Part shown: one piece after another, positions 26,392 to 34,173 of the stretch | How the letters are laid out: every line of letters begins with the position of its first letter | How positions within the stretch are numbered: position 1 is the stretch's first letter | The notes under the pieces: model-generated | What the model saw: the letters and a program-made list of their open reading frames with translations, nothing else | The model's database searches: none | Told to the model about the DNA's origin: nothing | Position numbers and translations under genes: made by a program | NCBI GenBank assembly: GCA_030523775.1 | Contig: JAUNHW010000010.1 | Span: forward strand, 1-64,000 | From: Akkermansia sp. | Lineage (GTDB): Bacteria; Verrucomicrobiota; Verrucomicrobiia; Verrucomicrobiales; Akkermansiaceae | Direction of reading: 5' to 3' | Length of the DNA: 64,000 bases

Positions 26392-27633
26392 ATGGAAGAG
26401 CAGCATGTATTGGGAACGTACGGACGCGCGCCGATTGCAATGGCGCGGGGTGAGGGAAGCTACCTGTTCGACACGGAGGGGCGGCGCTACGTGGATTTCT
26501 GCGCCGGCATTGCCACCTGCTGCCTGGGGCACGCCAACCCCGTGGTGGTGAAGGCCCTGTGCGACCAGGCGCACACGCTCATGCACTGCTCCAACCTGTA
26601 CGGCATCCCCGGCCAGGAGAAGCTTGCCAAGATGATTGTGGAGGACATCATCGGCATACCCGGCCGCGTGTTCTTCTCCAACAGCGGCGCGGAATCCAAC
26701 GACGGCATCATCAAGGTGGCCCGCCGTTTCGGCCACCGCCACCCCGCGGCGGACGGCTCGCCGCGCTATGAGGTCATCACCTTCAACAAGAGCTTCCACG
26801 GGCGCACGCTCGGCTCCATGGCCGCCACCGGCCAGGCCAAGATACAGGTGGAGTTCGACCCGCTGCTGGTGGGTTTCAAATACGTGGACTTCAACGACCT
26901 GGAGGCCCTGCGCGCCGCCATCTCCCCCATCACCTGCGGCATTATGCTGGAGGCCATCCAGGGAGAGGGCGGCGTGAACCCGGTGCAGCCGGAGTTCCTG
27001 CGCGGCGCGGCCGCCCTTTGCAAGGAGCATGACCTCTTGCTCATGATTGACGAGGTGCAGTGCGGCTTCTGCCGCTGCGGCGCCACCATGGGCTGGAAGG
27101 CCGTGTGCCCGGAGGTGCAGCCGGATTTGGTGTCCTGCGCCAAGGGCATCGGCGGCGGCTTCCCCATGGGCTGCTTCTGGGTGAGCAACCGCGCCATGGA
27201 TGCGCAGGGCACGCCGCTCTCATCCATCATGGGTGCCGGCTCCCACGGCTCCACCTTTGGCGGCACCCCGCTGGCTTGCGCCACCTCCGCCGCCGTGGTG
27301 GGTGAGCTCTTGAAGAACAACCTGGCCGCCCGCGCCAGGGAGCTGGGCGAGCACGTGAAATCCACCGTGGAGGGCTGGGGCATCCCCTGCGTTTCCGGTG
27401 TGCGCGGCCTGGGCCTGCTGCGCGGCGTGGGCTTCAACAAGGAAAAGTTCCGCCACCCCCTGCCGGAGGGCACCACCCCCGCCGCCTACGTGAACAACCT
27501 GTGCCGCGAGGCCGGCCTGCTCGCCTGTCCCGCCGGGCCGGACACCCTGCGCCTCATCCCCGCCCTCAATATCCCGCAGGATGTGCTGGACCGCGGCCTG
27601 GAGATCCTGCACGCCGTGCTCCGGGAAGCGTAG
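26392..27633 (+). CDS. argD: acetylornithine/class III aminotransferase
   Basis: PLP-dependent class III aminotransferase of 413 residues. Blocks include LFDTEGRRYVDFCAGIATCCLGHANP, FFSNSGAESNDGIIKVAR, FNKSFHGRTLGSMAATGQ, LLMIDEVQCGFCRCG and SCAKGIGGGFPMGC, where the Lys is the Schiff-base residue. This set fits acetylornithine aminotransferase (arginine synthesis, N-acetylglutamate semialdehyde to N-acetylornithine). No other arg gene is adjacent, so a related omega-aminotransferase remains possible. Confidence 0.85.
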   Translation: MEEQHVLGTYGRAPIAMARGEGSYLFDTEGRRYVDFCAGIATCCLGHANPVVVKALCDQAHTLMHCSNLYGIPGQEKLAKMIVEDIIGIPGRVFFSNSGAESNDGIIKVARRFGHRHPAADGSPRYEVITFNKSFHGRTLGSMAATGQAKIQVEFDPLLVGFKYVDFNDLEALRAAISPITCGIMLEAIQGEGGVNPVQPEFLRGAAALCKEHDLLLMIDEVQCGFCRCGATMGWKAVCPEVQPDLVSCAKGIGGGFPMGCFWVSNRAMDAQGTPLSSIMGAGSHGSTFGGTPLACATSAAVVGELLKNNLAARARELGEHVKSTVEGWGIPCVSGVRGLGLLRGVGFNKEKFRHPLPEGTTPAAYVNNLCREAGLLACPAGPDTLRLIPALNIPQDVLDRGLEILHAVLREA

Positions 27634-27761
27634 CCGGATTGGCAGCGGTGCAGGTCCTGTCACTCCGCCATGCGTCCGCCCGCTTTTACCGACAAAATTT
27701 CCAAAGGCTTAAACAAAACCGTGGCTGCGGTGCGCCTGTTTGTTGAACAGAGCCTGCAATC

Positions 27762-28100
27762 ATGAACGTTCAAGTACCCCAAATCCTGCTGGCAGCCCTG
27801 GCTGCAATAGCGCTTGCCGCGCCACAAGCGGAGGGCAGGGTGGTGGTGGGCGGTGTCACCAATCCGGGCAACCGCAACGTGGTGCACCCCGGCAGCTACC
27901 TGCCGGTGAACAGGCCTGCCTACCATCCCCATCCCGGGCATGCAACGCCCCCGCCGCCCCCGCAGCGCAGGCACATGCCGCCCCCGCCGCCGCGCCCCAG
28001 GGTGAAGAGCCCGGACCGCTACACGCCGGACGGCTACCTGAAACCCAGCACCAAGGCCCCGCACCGGGTGCAGGACGGACCCCTTCAGCCCCATCGTTAG
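27762..28100 (+). CDS. secreted proline-rich protein
   Basis: 112 residues: signal peptide (MNVQVPQILLAALAAIALAAPQA), then a low-complexity Pro/His/Arg-rich mature part with two runs of five Pro. No domain recognised. Such sequences are usually extended surface or linker proteins. No Shine-Dalgarno sequence. It converges on the MFS gene. Confidence 0.6.
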   Translation: MNVQVPQILLAALAAIALAAPQAEGRVVVGGVTNPGNRNVVHPGSYLPVNRPAYHPHPGHATPPPPPQRRHMPPPPPRPRVKSPDRYTPDGYLKPSTKAPHRVQDGPLQPHR

Positions 28101-28149
28101 AGAGAGAACGGTGCATCGGCTGATTTCTAGCCAGTAACACGCAATGGCG

Positions 28150-28175
28150 AAGCCCCGCTCGAAAGAGCGGGGCTT
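28150..28175. terminator. bidirectional terminator
   Basis: Perfect 11-bp stem AAGCCCCGCTC/GAGCGGGGCTT with a GAAA tetraloop, between the convergent Pro-rich and MFS genes; it touches the MFS stop codon. Confidence 0.85.
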
Positions 28176-29365
28176 TATCTTTTGCCCGTTGCGCCGCGTT
28201 TGCCAACCAGCACCAGGCAGATGATGAGCATAACGGGGAATGCGGTGGCTGCCAGCAGCCCGGTTTTCAGGTTGCCGCCGGCGAGTTCGGAAATGCAGCC
28301 CGCCATGGTGGGGCTGAGCGTTGCCCCCAGGTCCCCCGCCAGGGCCAGGAGTGCAAACATGGCCGTGCCCCCGAGCGGGCATTTTTGCGAGGCGATGCTG
28401 AGGGTGCCCGGCCACATGATGCCCACCGCAAACCCGCAGAGCGCGCAGCCCGCCAGCCCCAGGAGAGGAGCGGGAGCCAGCGCGGCCGCCAGGTAGCAGA
28501 TGCAGCACAGGATGCCGGAGAGCAGCATGCTTTTCGCCAGGTTGAGCCGTGCGCTCAGCTTGCCGTGCAGCAGGCGGGATATTCCCATGAACGCCGCAAA
28601 CAGGCAGGGCCCCGCCAAATCTCCCACGGCCTTGGTGACCCCCAAGGCGGATTCCGTGAAGGCGGAGGCCCATTGCGCCATGGTGGCCTCTGATGCCCCG
28701 GAACAGACCATGAGAAGGATGAGAAGCCAGACAAGCGGCAGGCGCAGCAGTTTTCCCGCGGGGCTTCCCTCCCGGTCCACCGGCAGCCGCTGAATGGGGC
28801 ACACCAGGAAATTGAAGGAATTGGCCAGGGGAATCACGGCCCAGAGCAGGGCGAGGATTTTCCAGTTTTCCACGCCGAATGCGGCAAAGAACGCCGTGGA
28901 GCCCAGGATGACGGCCACCGCGCCCCAGCAGTAGAAGGAATGCAGCAGGCTCATCATCCCCGCCTTGTTCTTGAAGGGGCATGCCTCCACAATGGGGCTT
29001 ACCAGCACCTCCACCAGGCCGCTGCCCACGGCATACAGCACCACGGCAAGGAGTATGCCGGGGAACGGGGTGGGGAGCAGCCCCGGCAGCGCCACCATGG
29101 CCACCAGCCCCAGCGCGGATACAACTTGTGAGGCTACCACGCAGGCGCGGTAGCCTATCTTGTCCGCGTACCGCGTGGCCGCCAGGTCGATGACGAGCTG
29201 GGCCAGGTAGAAGGTGAAGGGTATGAGCGCAATTTGCTCAAGCGTGACCCGGTAGGTGTCCCTGAATGTCAGGAAGAGCAGCGGAGCGAAATTGGCGGTG
29301 ATGGCCTGGGTGACAAATCCCAGGTAGCAGGCAACCAGCGTTTTCCTGTAATTGGGTGTGGCCAT
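28175..29365 (-). CDS. MFS transporter, probably a sugar carrier
   Basis: 396 residues with about twelve hydrophobic segments and the major facilitator pattern: a loop 2-3 motif-like ADKIGYR and an internal repeat around residue 200 with a cytoplasmic basic/acidic loop (PIQRLPVDREGSPAGK). It starts 6 bases after the second GH109 gene and ends the three-gene minus-strand unit. Its position suggests uptake of the monosaccharide released by those enzymes, such as GalNAc; that is inference. MFS sugar/fucose permease-like is the best family guess. Confidence 0.82.
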   Translation of the reverse strand: MATPNYRKTLVACYLGFVTQAITANFAPLLFLTFRDTYRVTLEQIALIPFTFYLAQLVIDLAATRYADKIGYRACVVASQVVSALGLVAMVALPGLLPTPFPGILLAVVLYAVGSGLVEVLVSPIVEACPFKNKAGMMSLLHSFYCWGAVAVILGSTAFFAAFGVENWKILALLWAVIPLANSFNFLVCPIQRLPVDREGSPAGKLLRLPLVWLLILLMVCSGASEATMAQWASAFTESALGVTKAVGDLAGPCLFAAFMGISRLLHGKLSARLNLAKSMLLSGILCCICYLAAALAPAPLLGLAGCALCGFAVGIMWPGTLSIASQKCPLGGTAMFALLALAGDLGATLSPTMAGCISELAGGNLKTGLLAATAFPVMLIICLVLVGKRGATGKR

Positions 29366-29371
29366 GAAGGC

Positions 29372-30694
29372 TTATTCCACAATGCCGAGCGGGGCGGTGT
29401 GCCGCCAGTCCCCGCGGGTGAAATCCGGGAAGGGTTGCGGGGCTCCCCCCTCATGCACGGATTTTTCCGAAAGCGGGGAAACGGCGCTCCAGAGCGCTCC
29501 CTCGTACACGTTCTGGTCCAGCGGCTCGCCGCGGTGCAGGCATTCCACCACGCGGGCGAGCACAAGGTAGTTCATGCCGTCGCGGCGGCTGTCCGTCTGC
29601 TCCGCCACGGCCCCCAGCCGCTTCCTGAGGGGGTGCTCGTACTGTGCGTGGAGCGCCTCTGCATCGGTGCTCCATTCGCTGCCGTCGTTCACGCCTGCGC
29701 CGGCGGCGCGGGTGGGAAAGCCCGCAAGTGTGCCTTCCGTGCCCTGGATGAGGTTCTTGCGGTTGTAGGGGCGCGGGCTGGTCTCGTCCCACTGCACCAC
29801 GATGGTGCGCCCCCTGCGGGTCTTGATGAGGGTGGTGTTGATGTCGCCGCAGCGCAGCTCGGTGTCGTTGGCGGGGTGTTCCGGGGCCAGGTTTTCCTCT
29901 GCGTATGCGGCGCGTCCCACGGCGGGCGAGCTGAAGGAGACGAGGCGGTCGAACATGTCCTCCCGCCGGGCCAGGCTCATGTATTGCGCCACTGGGCCGA
30001 GCCCGTGGGTGGGGTAGAGGTTGCCGTTGCGGGCGGCGAAATGCGCGGTGCGCCAATCCGCGTCACCCTGCATCTGGTGCTTCAGGTCGTGTATGTAGGC
30101 GGCTTCCGCGTGCAGCAGCTCGCCGAGCAGGCCGCGGCGCACCATGTGCAGGAACATGAGCTCATCCCGCCCGTAGCAGCAGTTCTCCAGCATCATGCAG
30201 TGCCGCTGCGTGCGCTCCGCGGTGTCCACCACGCGCCACAGCTCCGCCAGCGTGGTGCCCAGCGGCACTTCCACGAAGGCGTGCGCGCCGTGCTCCATGG
30301 CGGCAATCGCCATTTGGGCGTGGGTTTCCCAGGAGGTGCAGATGATGACGGCATCCGGCTTCAGCTCCGTGAGCATGCGCTCGTATCCCTCCTCCCCGCA
30401 GAAGAGCTGCAGGGCGTTCGCCTCGCAGAGCTCACCCGCGGATTGCAGGGCATCCAGGCGGAGATCGCACAGGCCCGCCACTTCCGCGTGGGGGATGGCG
30501 CGGAGCTGTTCCAGCAGCACGGCGGCGCGCTCTCCCAGCCCCGCCAGGGCAAAGCGCACGGTATCCAGCGCGGGTGCGCGGAAACCGCCGAGATACACGG
30601 CCCCCTCCGGGCGCGGATGGCTGGCATCCGTGCGCCCGGGGGCGGTGTTTTCCGCGTGAATGCGCGCGGCGGTGCTGTTGGTACCGGGATTCAT
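29372..30694 (-). CDS. GH109-like oxidoreductase-fold glycosidase, no signal peptide
   Basis: 440-residue paralogue of the next gene upstream. A Gfo/Idh/MocA Rossmann fold binds NAD (VRFALAGLGERA), then come ICTSWETHAQMAIAAMEHGAHAFVEVP and the GH109 signature GNLYPTHGLGPVAQY (His near residue 230). GH109 enzymes remove alpha-GalNAc by an NAD-dependent redox mechanism. Unlike its partner, the N-terminus is polar and has no export signal, so it may act in the cytoplasm or have another substrate. It lies 31 bases after the secreted copy and 6 bases before the MFS gene. Confidence 0.83.
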   Translation of the reverse strand: MNPGTNSTAARIHAENTAPGRTDASHPRPEGAVYLGGFRAPALDTVRFALAGLGERAAVLLEQLRAIPHAEVAGLCDLRLDALQSAGELCEANALQLFCGEEGYERMLTELKPDAVIICTSWETHAQMAIAAMEHGAHAFVEVPLGTTLAELWRVVDTAERTQRHCMMLENCCYGRDELMFLHMVRRGLLGELLHAEAAYIHDLKHQMQGDADWRTAHFAARNGNLYPTHGLGPVAQYMSLARREDMFDRLVSFSSPAVGRAAYAEENLAPEHPANDTELRCGDINTTLIKTRRGRTIVVQWDETSPRPYNRKNLIQGTEGTLAGFPTRAAGAGVNDGSEWSTDAEALHAQYEHPLRKRLGAVAEQTDSRRDGMNYLVLARVVECLHRGEPLDQNVYEGALWSAVSPLSEKSVHEGGAPQPFPDFTRGDWRHTAPLGIVE

Positions 30695-30725
30695 CCCGCT
30701 GTCAGGGCGGCGCGCTTTGTGAACC

Positions 30726-32198
30726 TTACTGCACCACGGGCAGCGGGGGGGTGTTCTTCCAGCCGCCGCGGGTGAAATCCGGGAACACCTGGGGCGTGCC
30801 GCCCTCGTTCACGGACTTTTCGGAAAGCGGCCCCACGGCGCTCCAGAGGGCGCCCTCGTACACGTTTTGGTCCATGGGCTCGCCGTTGTGCAGGCACTCT
30901 ATCATGCGGCAGAGCATGATGTAGTCCATGCCGCCGTGGCCGCCGTGTTGCTCGGCAGCCGCGCCCAGGCGCTTGAAGAGCGGGTGGTCCCACTTGTCGT
31001 GCATCACCTTTTCTGCAGCCCGCCCCTGGAACCAGCGGTGGTAGCCGCCCAGGTCTGCAATCTCCGCGCCGCCGGCGTGGGCGTGCGTCAGGTCCTCCCC
31101 GGGCTTGGGGCTGATTTTCTCACCGGCAATGCGGGTGGGGTAGCCGGCCAGCGTGCCCTCCGTGCCCTGGATGAGGTTCTTGCGGTCGTACGGGCGGGGG
31201 CTGGTTTCGTCCCACTGCACCAGGATGGTGCGGCCGGCCTTGGTTTTGATGATGGAGTTGCTCATATCCGCGCACTTGAACTCCATCTGGTTCCACTTGT
31301 GGTCTGCGGGGAAGTTCTCCTTGGCGAACTTGGCGCGGCCGAGGGCGGGGCTGCCGAAGGAGACGATGCGGTCGAAGGTGTCGTCCGTGCGGGCAATGTT
31401 CATGTACTGCGCCACGGGGCCGAGCCCGTGGGTGGGGTAGAGGTTGGCGTTGCGCTCCGCGTAGTGGTAGGTGCGCCAGGAGCCGCAGCCGCGGTCCACG
31501 TCGAACATCTGGCTGCGCAGCTCGTGGATGTAGGAGGCCTCCCCGTGCAGCAGCTCGCCGATGAGACCCTGCCGCACCATGTTCAGGAACATCAATTCCT
31601 CACGCCCGTAGTTGCAGTTTTCCATCATCATGCAGTGCTTCTGCGTGCGCTCCGCGGTGTCCACCACGCGCCACAGGTCCTCTATGGTGGTGGCCAGCGG
31701 CACCTCTACAAAGGCGTGCGCGCCGCTTTCCATCGCGTCTATGGCCAGTTGGGCGTGCGTGTCCCAGTTGGTGTTGATGATAACGGCGTCAGGCTTAAGT
31801 TCCTCAAGCATCTTGCGGTAGGCGTTCTTGTCGCCGCTGTAGGTGGCGGGGCGCTTGCCCGTGAGCTCCTGCATGCGGTTGGCCACCTTCTGGGTGAAGT
31901 CGTCGTAGAGGTCGCACACGCCCACCACCTCACAGTTCGGCACATGGGCCAGCTGGATGGTCTGGGGGGTGCCGCGCTCACCCAGGCCGATCACGCAAAC
32001 GCGCACCTTTTCAATCTTCGGGGCACGGAAATCACCCATGTAGATGGACCCCTCCGGGCGCGGCTTCACGGCGTCCGTCTGGATGGGGGCAATGTTCTTC
32101 TGGTGGATTTCCTGTGCAAAGGAGGGCGTTTTGGCGGCCTCCTGGGCCACCACCGGCAGAATCGCCCCCAGGAGGGCGAGCGTCATCAGCTTGGTCAT
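30726..32198 (-). CDS. secreted GH109 alpha-N-acetylgalactosaminidase-like protein
   Basis: 490 residues. A Sec signal peptide (MTKLMTLALLGAILPVVAQ) precedes the NAD-binding Rossmann domain (VRVCVIGLGERG), INTNWDTHAQLAIDAMESGAHAFVEVP, and the GH109 signature ANLYPTHGLGPVAQY (His near residue 258). GH109 members act on terminal alpha-GalNAc, including blood-group A and mucin O-glycan cores. The start at 32198 is set by the signal peptide and by a -10 box 7 bases upstream; the long upstream in-frame extension is spurious. First gene of the GH109-GH109-MFS unit. Confidence 0.9.
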   Translation of the reverse strand: MTKLMTLALLGAILPVVAQEAAKTPSFAQEIHQKNIAPIQTDAVKPRPEGSIYMGDFRAPKIEKVRVCVIGLGERGTPQTIQLAHVPNCEVVGVCDLYDDFTQKVANRMQELTGKRPATYSGDKNAYRKMLEELKPDAVIINTNWDTHAQLAIDAMESGAHAFVEVPLATTIEDLWRVVDTAERTQKHCMMMENCNYGREELMFLNMVRQGLIGELLHGEASYIHELRSQMFDVDRGCGSWRTYHYAERNANLYPTHGLGPVAQYMNIARTDDTFDRIVSFGSPALGRAKFAKENFPADHKWNQMEFKCADMSNSIIKTKAGRTILVQWDETSPRPYDRKNLIQGTEGTLAGYPTRIAGEKISPKPGEDLTHAHAGGAEIADLGGYHRWFQGRAAEKVMHDKWDHPLFKRLGAAAEQHGGHGGMDYIMLCRMIECLHNGEPMDQNVYEGALWSAVGPLSEKSVNEGGTPQVFPDFTRGGWKNTPPLPVVQ

Positions 32199-32205
32199 GT
32201 GATAC

Positions 32206-32234
32206 CATATATCACAAAATCCGCGCTGCGTCAA
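32206..32234 (-). promoter_or_regulatory. promoter of the GH109-GH109-MFS operon (leaderless type)
   Basis: Minus strand TTGACG, 17 bases, TATATG, then 7 bases to the ATG at 32198. Confidence 0.7.
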
Positions 32235-32264
32235 GAAAAAGCCGCCGCGCGCGCGTGAATATGC

Positions 32265-32293
32265 TTGACTCTTGATAGGCGAACAGTTACAAT
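32265..32293 (+). promoter_or_regulatory. promoter of the NSS transporter operon
   Basis: TTGACT, 17 bases, TACAAT; predicted leader of about 8 bases before the ATG at 32308. Divergent from the GH109 promoter, with -35 boxes only 31 bases apart. Confidence 0.7.
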
Positions 32294-32307
32294 CCCGCAG
32301 GCGTATT

Positions 32308-34053
32308 ATGGCAAAGAAAAAGAAAGGGGACACTTGGAGCAGCGGACTGACCGTGGTGCTGGCGGTGGCCGGCAGCGCGGTGGGGTTCGGCAATTTCCTG
32401 CGCTTTCCGGGACTGGCGGCGCAGTACGGCGGAGGCGCGTTCATGATAGCGTATTTTTGCGCGTTTGTGTTCATGGGGCTGGCGCTCAGCTGGATGGAGT
32501 GGGCACTGGGGCGCTGCGGCGGCAGGCTGGGCGGGCACTCCAGCGCGTCCATCTTCACCCTGCTTTCCGACTACGCGCACAAGTGGAAATACCTGGGCGT
32601 GTTCGGCGTGGTAATCCCGCTGGGCATCAGCATGTACTACATGAACCTGGAGGGCTGGACGCTCGGCTACGCCTGGCACATGGCGCTGGGCGACCTGAAC
32701 ATGGAGACGCCGGAGCAGTTCGGCGACTTTTTCACGCGCTTCACCGGGGCTGCGGCGGATGGCGACATCTTCCTGAAGGAGAGCAGCCTCATCATCTTCT
32801 TCCTGCTGGCGCTGTTCGCCAATTTCTACCTGCTGTACCGCGGGGTGGTGAAGGGTATCGAGTGGTTCTGCAAGTGGAGCATGCCCATCCTGCTGCTCAT
32901 TGCCATTGCCATCCTGGTGCGCGTGCTCACGCTGGGCACGCCGGACCCCGCCCACCCGGAGCGCAGCGTGGAGCAGGGCCTGGGCTACATGTGGAACCCG
33001 GACAAGGTGGTGCTGGTGACGGATGACGGCAAGGGCGGCACCAAGACGCTGGACATGGTGCCCGCCAACTCCTCCCCGGAGCAGACCCAGGCGTACATCC
33101 GGAATGTGCAGAAGGCCAACCCCGGCGTGGAGGTGCGCGCGGAATCCATCGACCTCTGGCACGGCCTGCTCAACCCCGGCCTGTGGGTGGCCGCCGCAGG
33201 GCAGATTTTCTGGACGCTTTCCATCGGTTTCGGCGTCATCATCTGCTACAGCAGCTATGTGGAGCCCAAGAAGGACATCGCGCTCAGCTCGCTCACCGCG
33301 AACGCCGCCAACGAGGCGGTGGAGGTGGGTCTGGCCGGCCTGATGATTATCCCGGCGGCGGTGTCGTTCCTGGGCGTGGCGGCGGCTGCGGGGGCGAGCA
33401 CGTTCGGGCTGGGGTTCAACGTGCTGCCGCAGGTGTTCGCGGCCATGCCGCTGGGGCAGCTCTTCGGCACGGTCTTCTTTGTGCTGCTGTTCGTGGCGGC
33501 CATCACCAGCTCCATCTCGATGGTGCAGCCCGCCATCTCCTTCATTGAGGAATACTGGGGAGCCTCGCGCGCCCACAGCGTCGCCATTGTCAGCTTCCTC
33601 ACCTTTATCGGCGCCCTCATGGTGGCCTGGTTCTCCGGCGACGACATGGTCGGCCTCTCCACCATGGACTTCTGGGTGGGAACCATGAGCCTCTACATCA
33701 TCACCGCGCTCAACTTTATCATGTTCCGCTTCATCATCGGCACGGACCGCGGCATCGAGGAGCTGCGGCGCGGCGCGCTCATCCACATCCCCACCGGCCT
33801 GCTGAAGTTCGTTGTCAACTGGTCCGCGCCCGGTATTTTAGGCATCATCTTCGTGGCGTGGCTGTACGACAACATTTTCAACGAGCTCTGCCAGCCCGTC
33901 CGTGATTTGCTGGAGTGCAAGGTGGGCGCGGTGCTGCCCATGCTCTGGGTGCTTATCAGCCTGGGCTTCTGCTGCATGGTGGTGCACACCTCCAAGAGAT
34001 TCCGCAACAAGACCCTTCCAGGTGAACCAACAGAAAGGAACCCCCGCTCATGA
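32308..34053 (+). CDS. sodium-dependent NSS (SNF) family amino-acid transporter
   Basis: 581-residue neurotransmitter:sodium symporter family protein with about twelve membrane segments. The TM1 signature AVAGSAVGFGNFLRFPGLAAQYGGGAF is spread over residues 20-46 and holds the unwound Gly motif and Na sites. TM6 (GFGVIICYSSYVEP) and TM8 are recognisable. A roughly 65-residue soluble insertion (about 215-285) follows TM5. It likely imports an amino acid by Na+ symport. The ATGA overlap with a tiny membrane ORF matches MetP-MetS-type pairs. Confidence 0.9.
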   Translation: MAKKKKGDTWSSGLTVVLAVAGSAVGFGNFLRFPGLAAQYGGGAFMIAYFCAFVFMGLALSWMEWALGRCGGRLGGHSSASIFTLLSDYAHKWKYLGVFGVVIPLGISMYYMNLEGWTLGYAWHMALGDLNMETPEQFGDFFTRFTGAAADGDIFLKESSLIIFFLLALFANFYLLYRGVVKGIEWFCKWSMPILLLIAIAILVRVLTLGTPDPAHPERSVEQGLGYMWNPDKVVLVTDDGKGGTKTLDMVPANSSPEQTQAYIRNVQKANPGVEVRAESIDLWHGLLNPGLWVAAAGQIFWTLSIGFGVIICYSSYVEPKKDIALSSLTANAANEAVEVGLAGLMIIPAAVSFLGVAAAAGASTFGLGFNVLPQVFAAMPLGQLFGTVFFVLLFVAAITSSISMVQPAISFIEEYWGASRAHSVAIVSFLTFIGALMVAWFSGDDMVGLSTMDFWVGTMSLYIITALNFIMFRFIIGTDRGIEELRRGALIHIPTGLLKFVVNWSAPGILGIIFVAWLYDNIFNELCQPVRDLLECKVGAVLPMLWVLISLGFCCMVVHTSKRFRNKTLPGEPTERNPRS

Positions 34054-34169
34054 CACTTGCAGGTATCATCACCATGTCCGTTTCCGTGGCCGCCGTGTGG
34101 ACGCTGTTCATCTGGTGCAGCACCATGCTGATGCGCGCGGACAAGAATCAGAACCACGACGACCGCTGA
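34050..34169 (+). CDS. 39-residue single-span partner of the NSS transporter (MetS-like)
   Basis: Small ORF starting MTLAGIITMSVSVAAVW, with one transmembrane helix (about residues 3-25) and a polar tail ending NQNHDDR. Its ATG overlaps the transporter stop (ATGA), with AAAGGA about 11 bases upstream. Short membrane proteins directly after NSS genes are known as MetS-type small subunits of methionine/alanine importers in Actinobacteria. Here the role is inferred from position, size and topology. Confidence 0.7.
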   Translation: MTLAGIITMSVSVAAVWTLFIWCSTMLMRADKNQNHDDR

Positions 34170-34173
34170 TGCC

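Noticed and set aside
32199..32558. N-terminal 120-residue extension of the secreted GH109
   Set aside because: It runs through two promoters and into the divergent transporter gene; a clear signal peptide starts at 32198.
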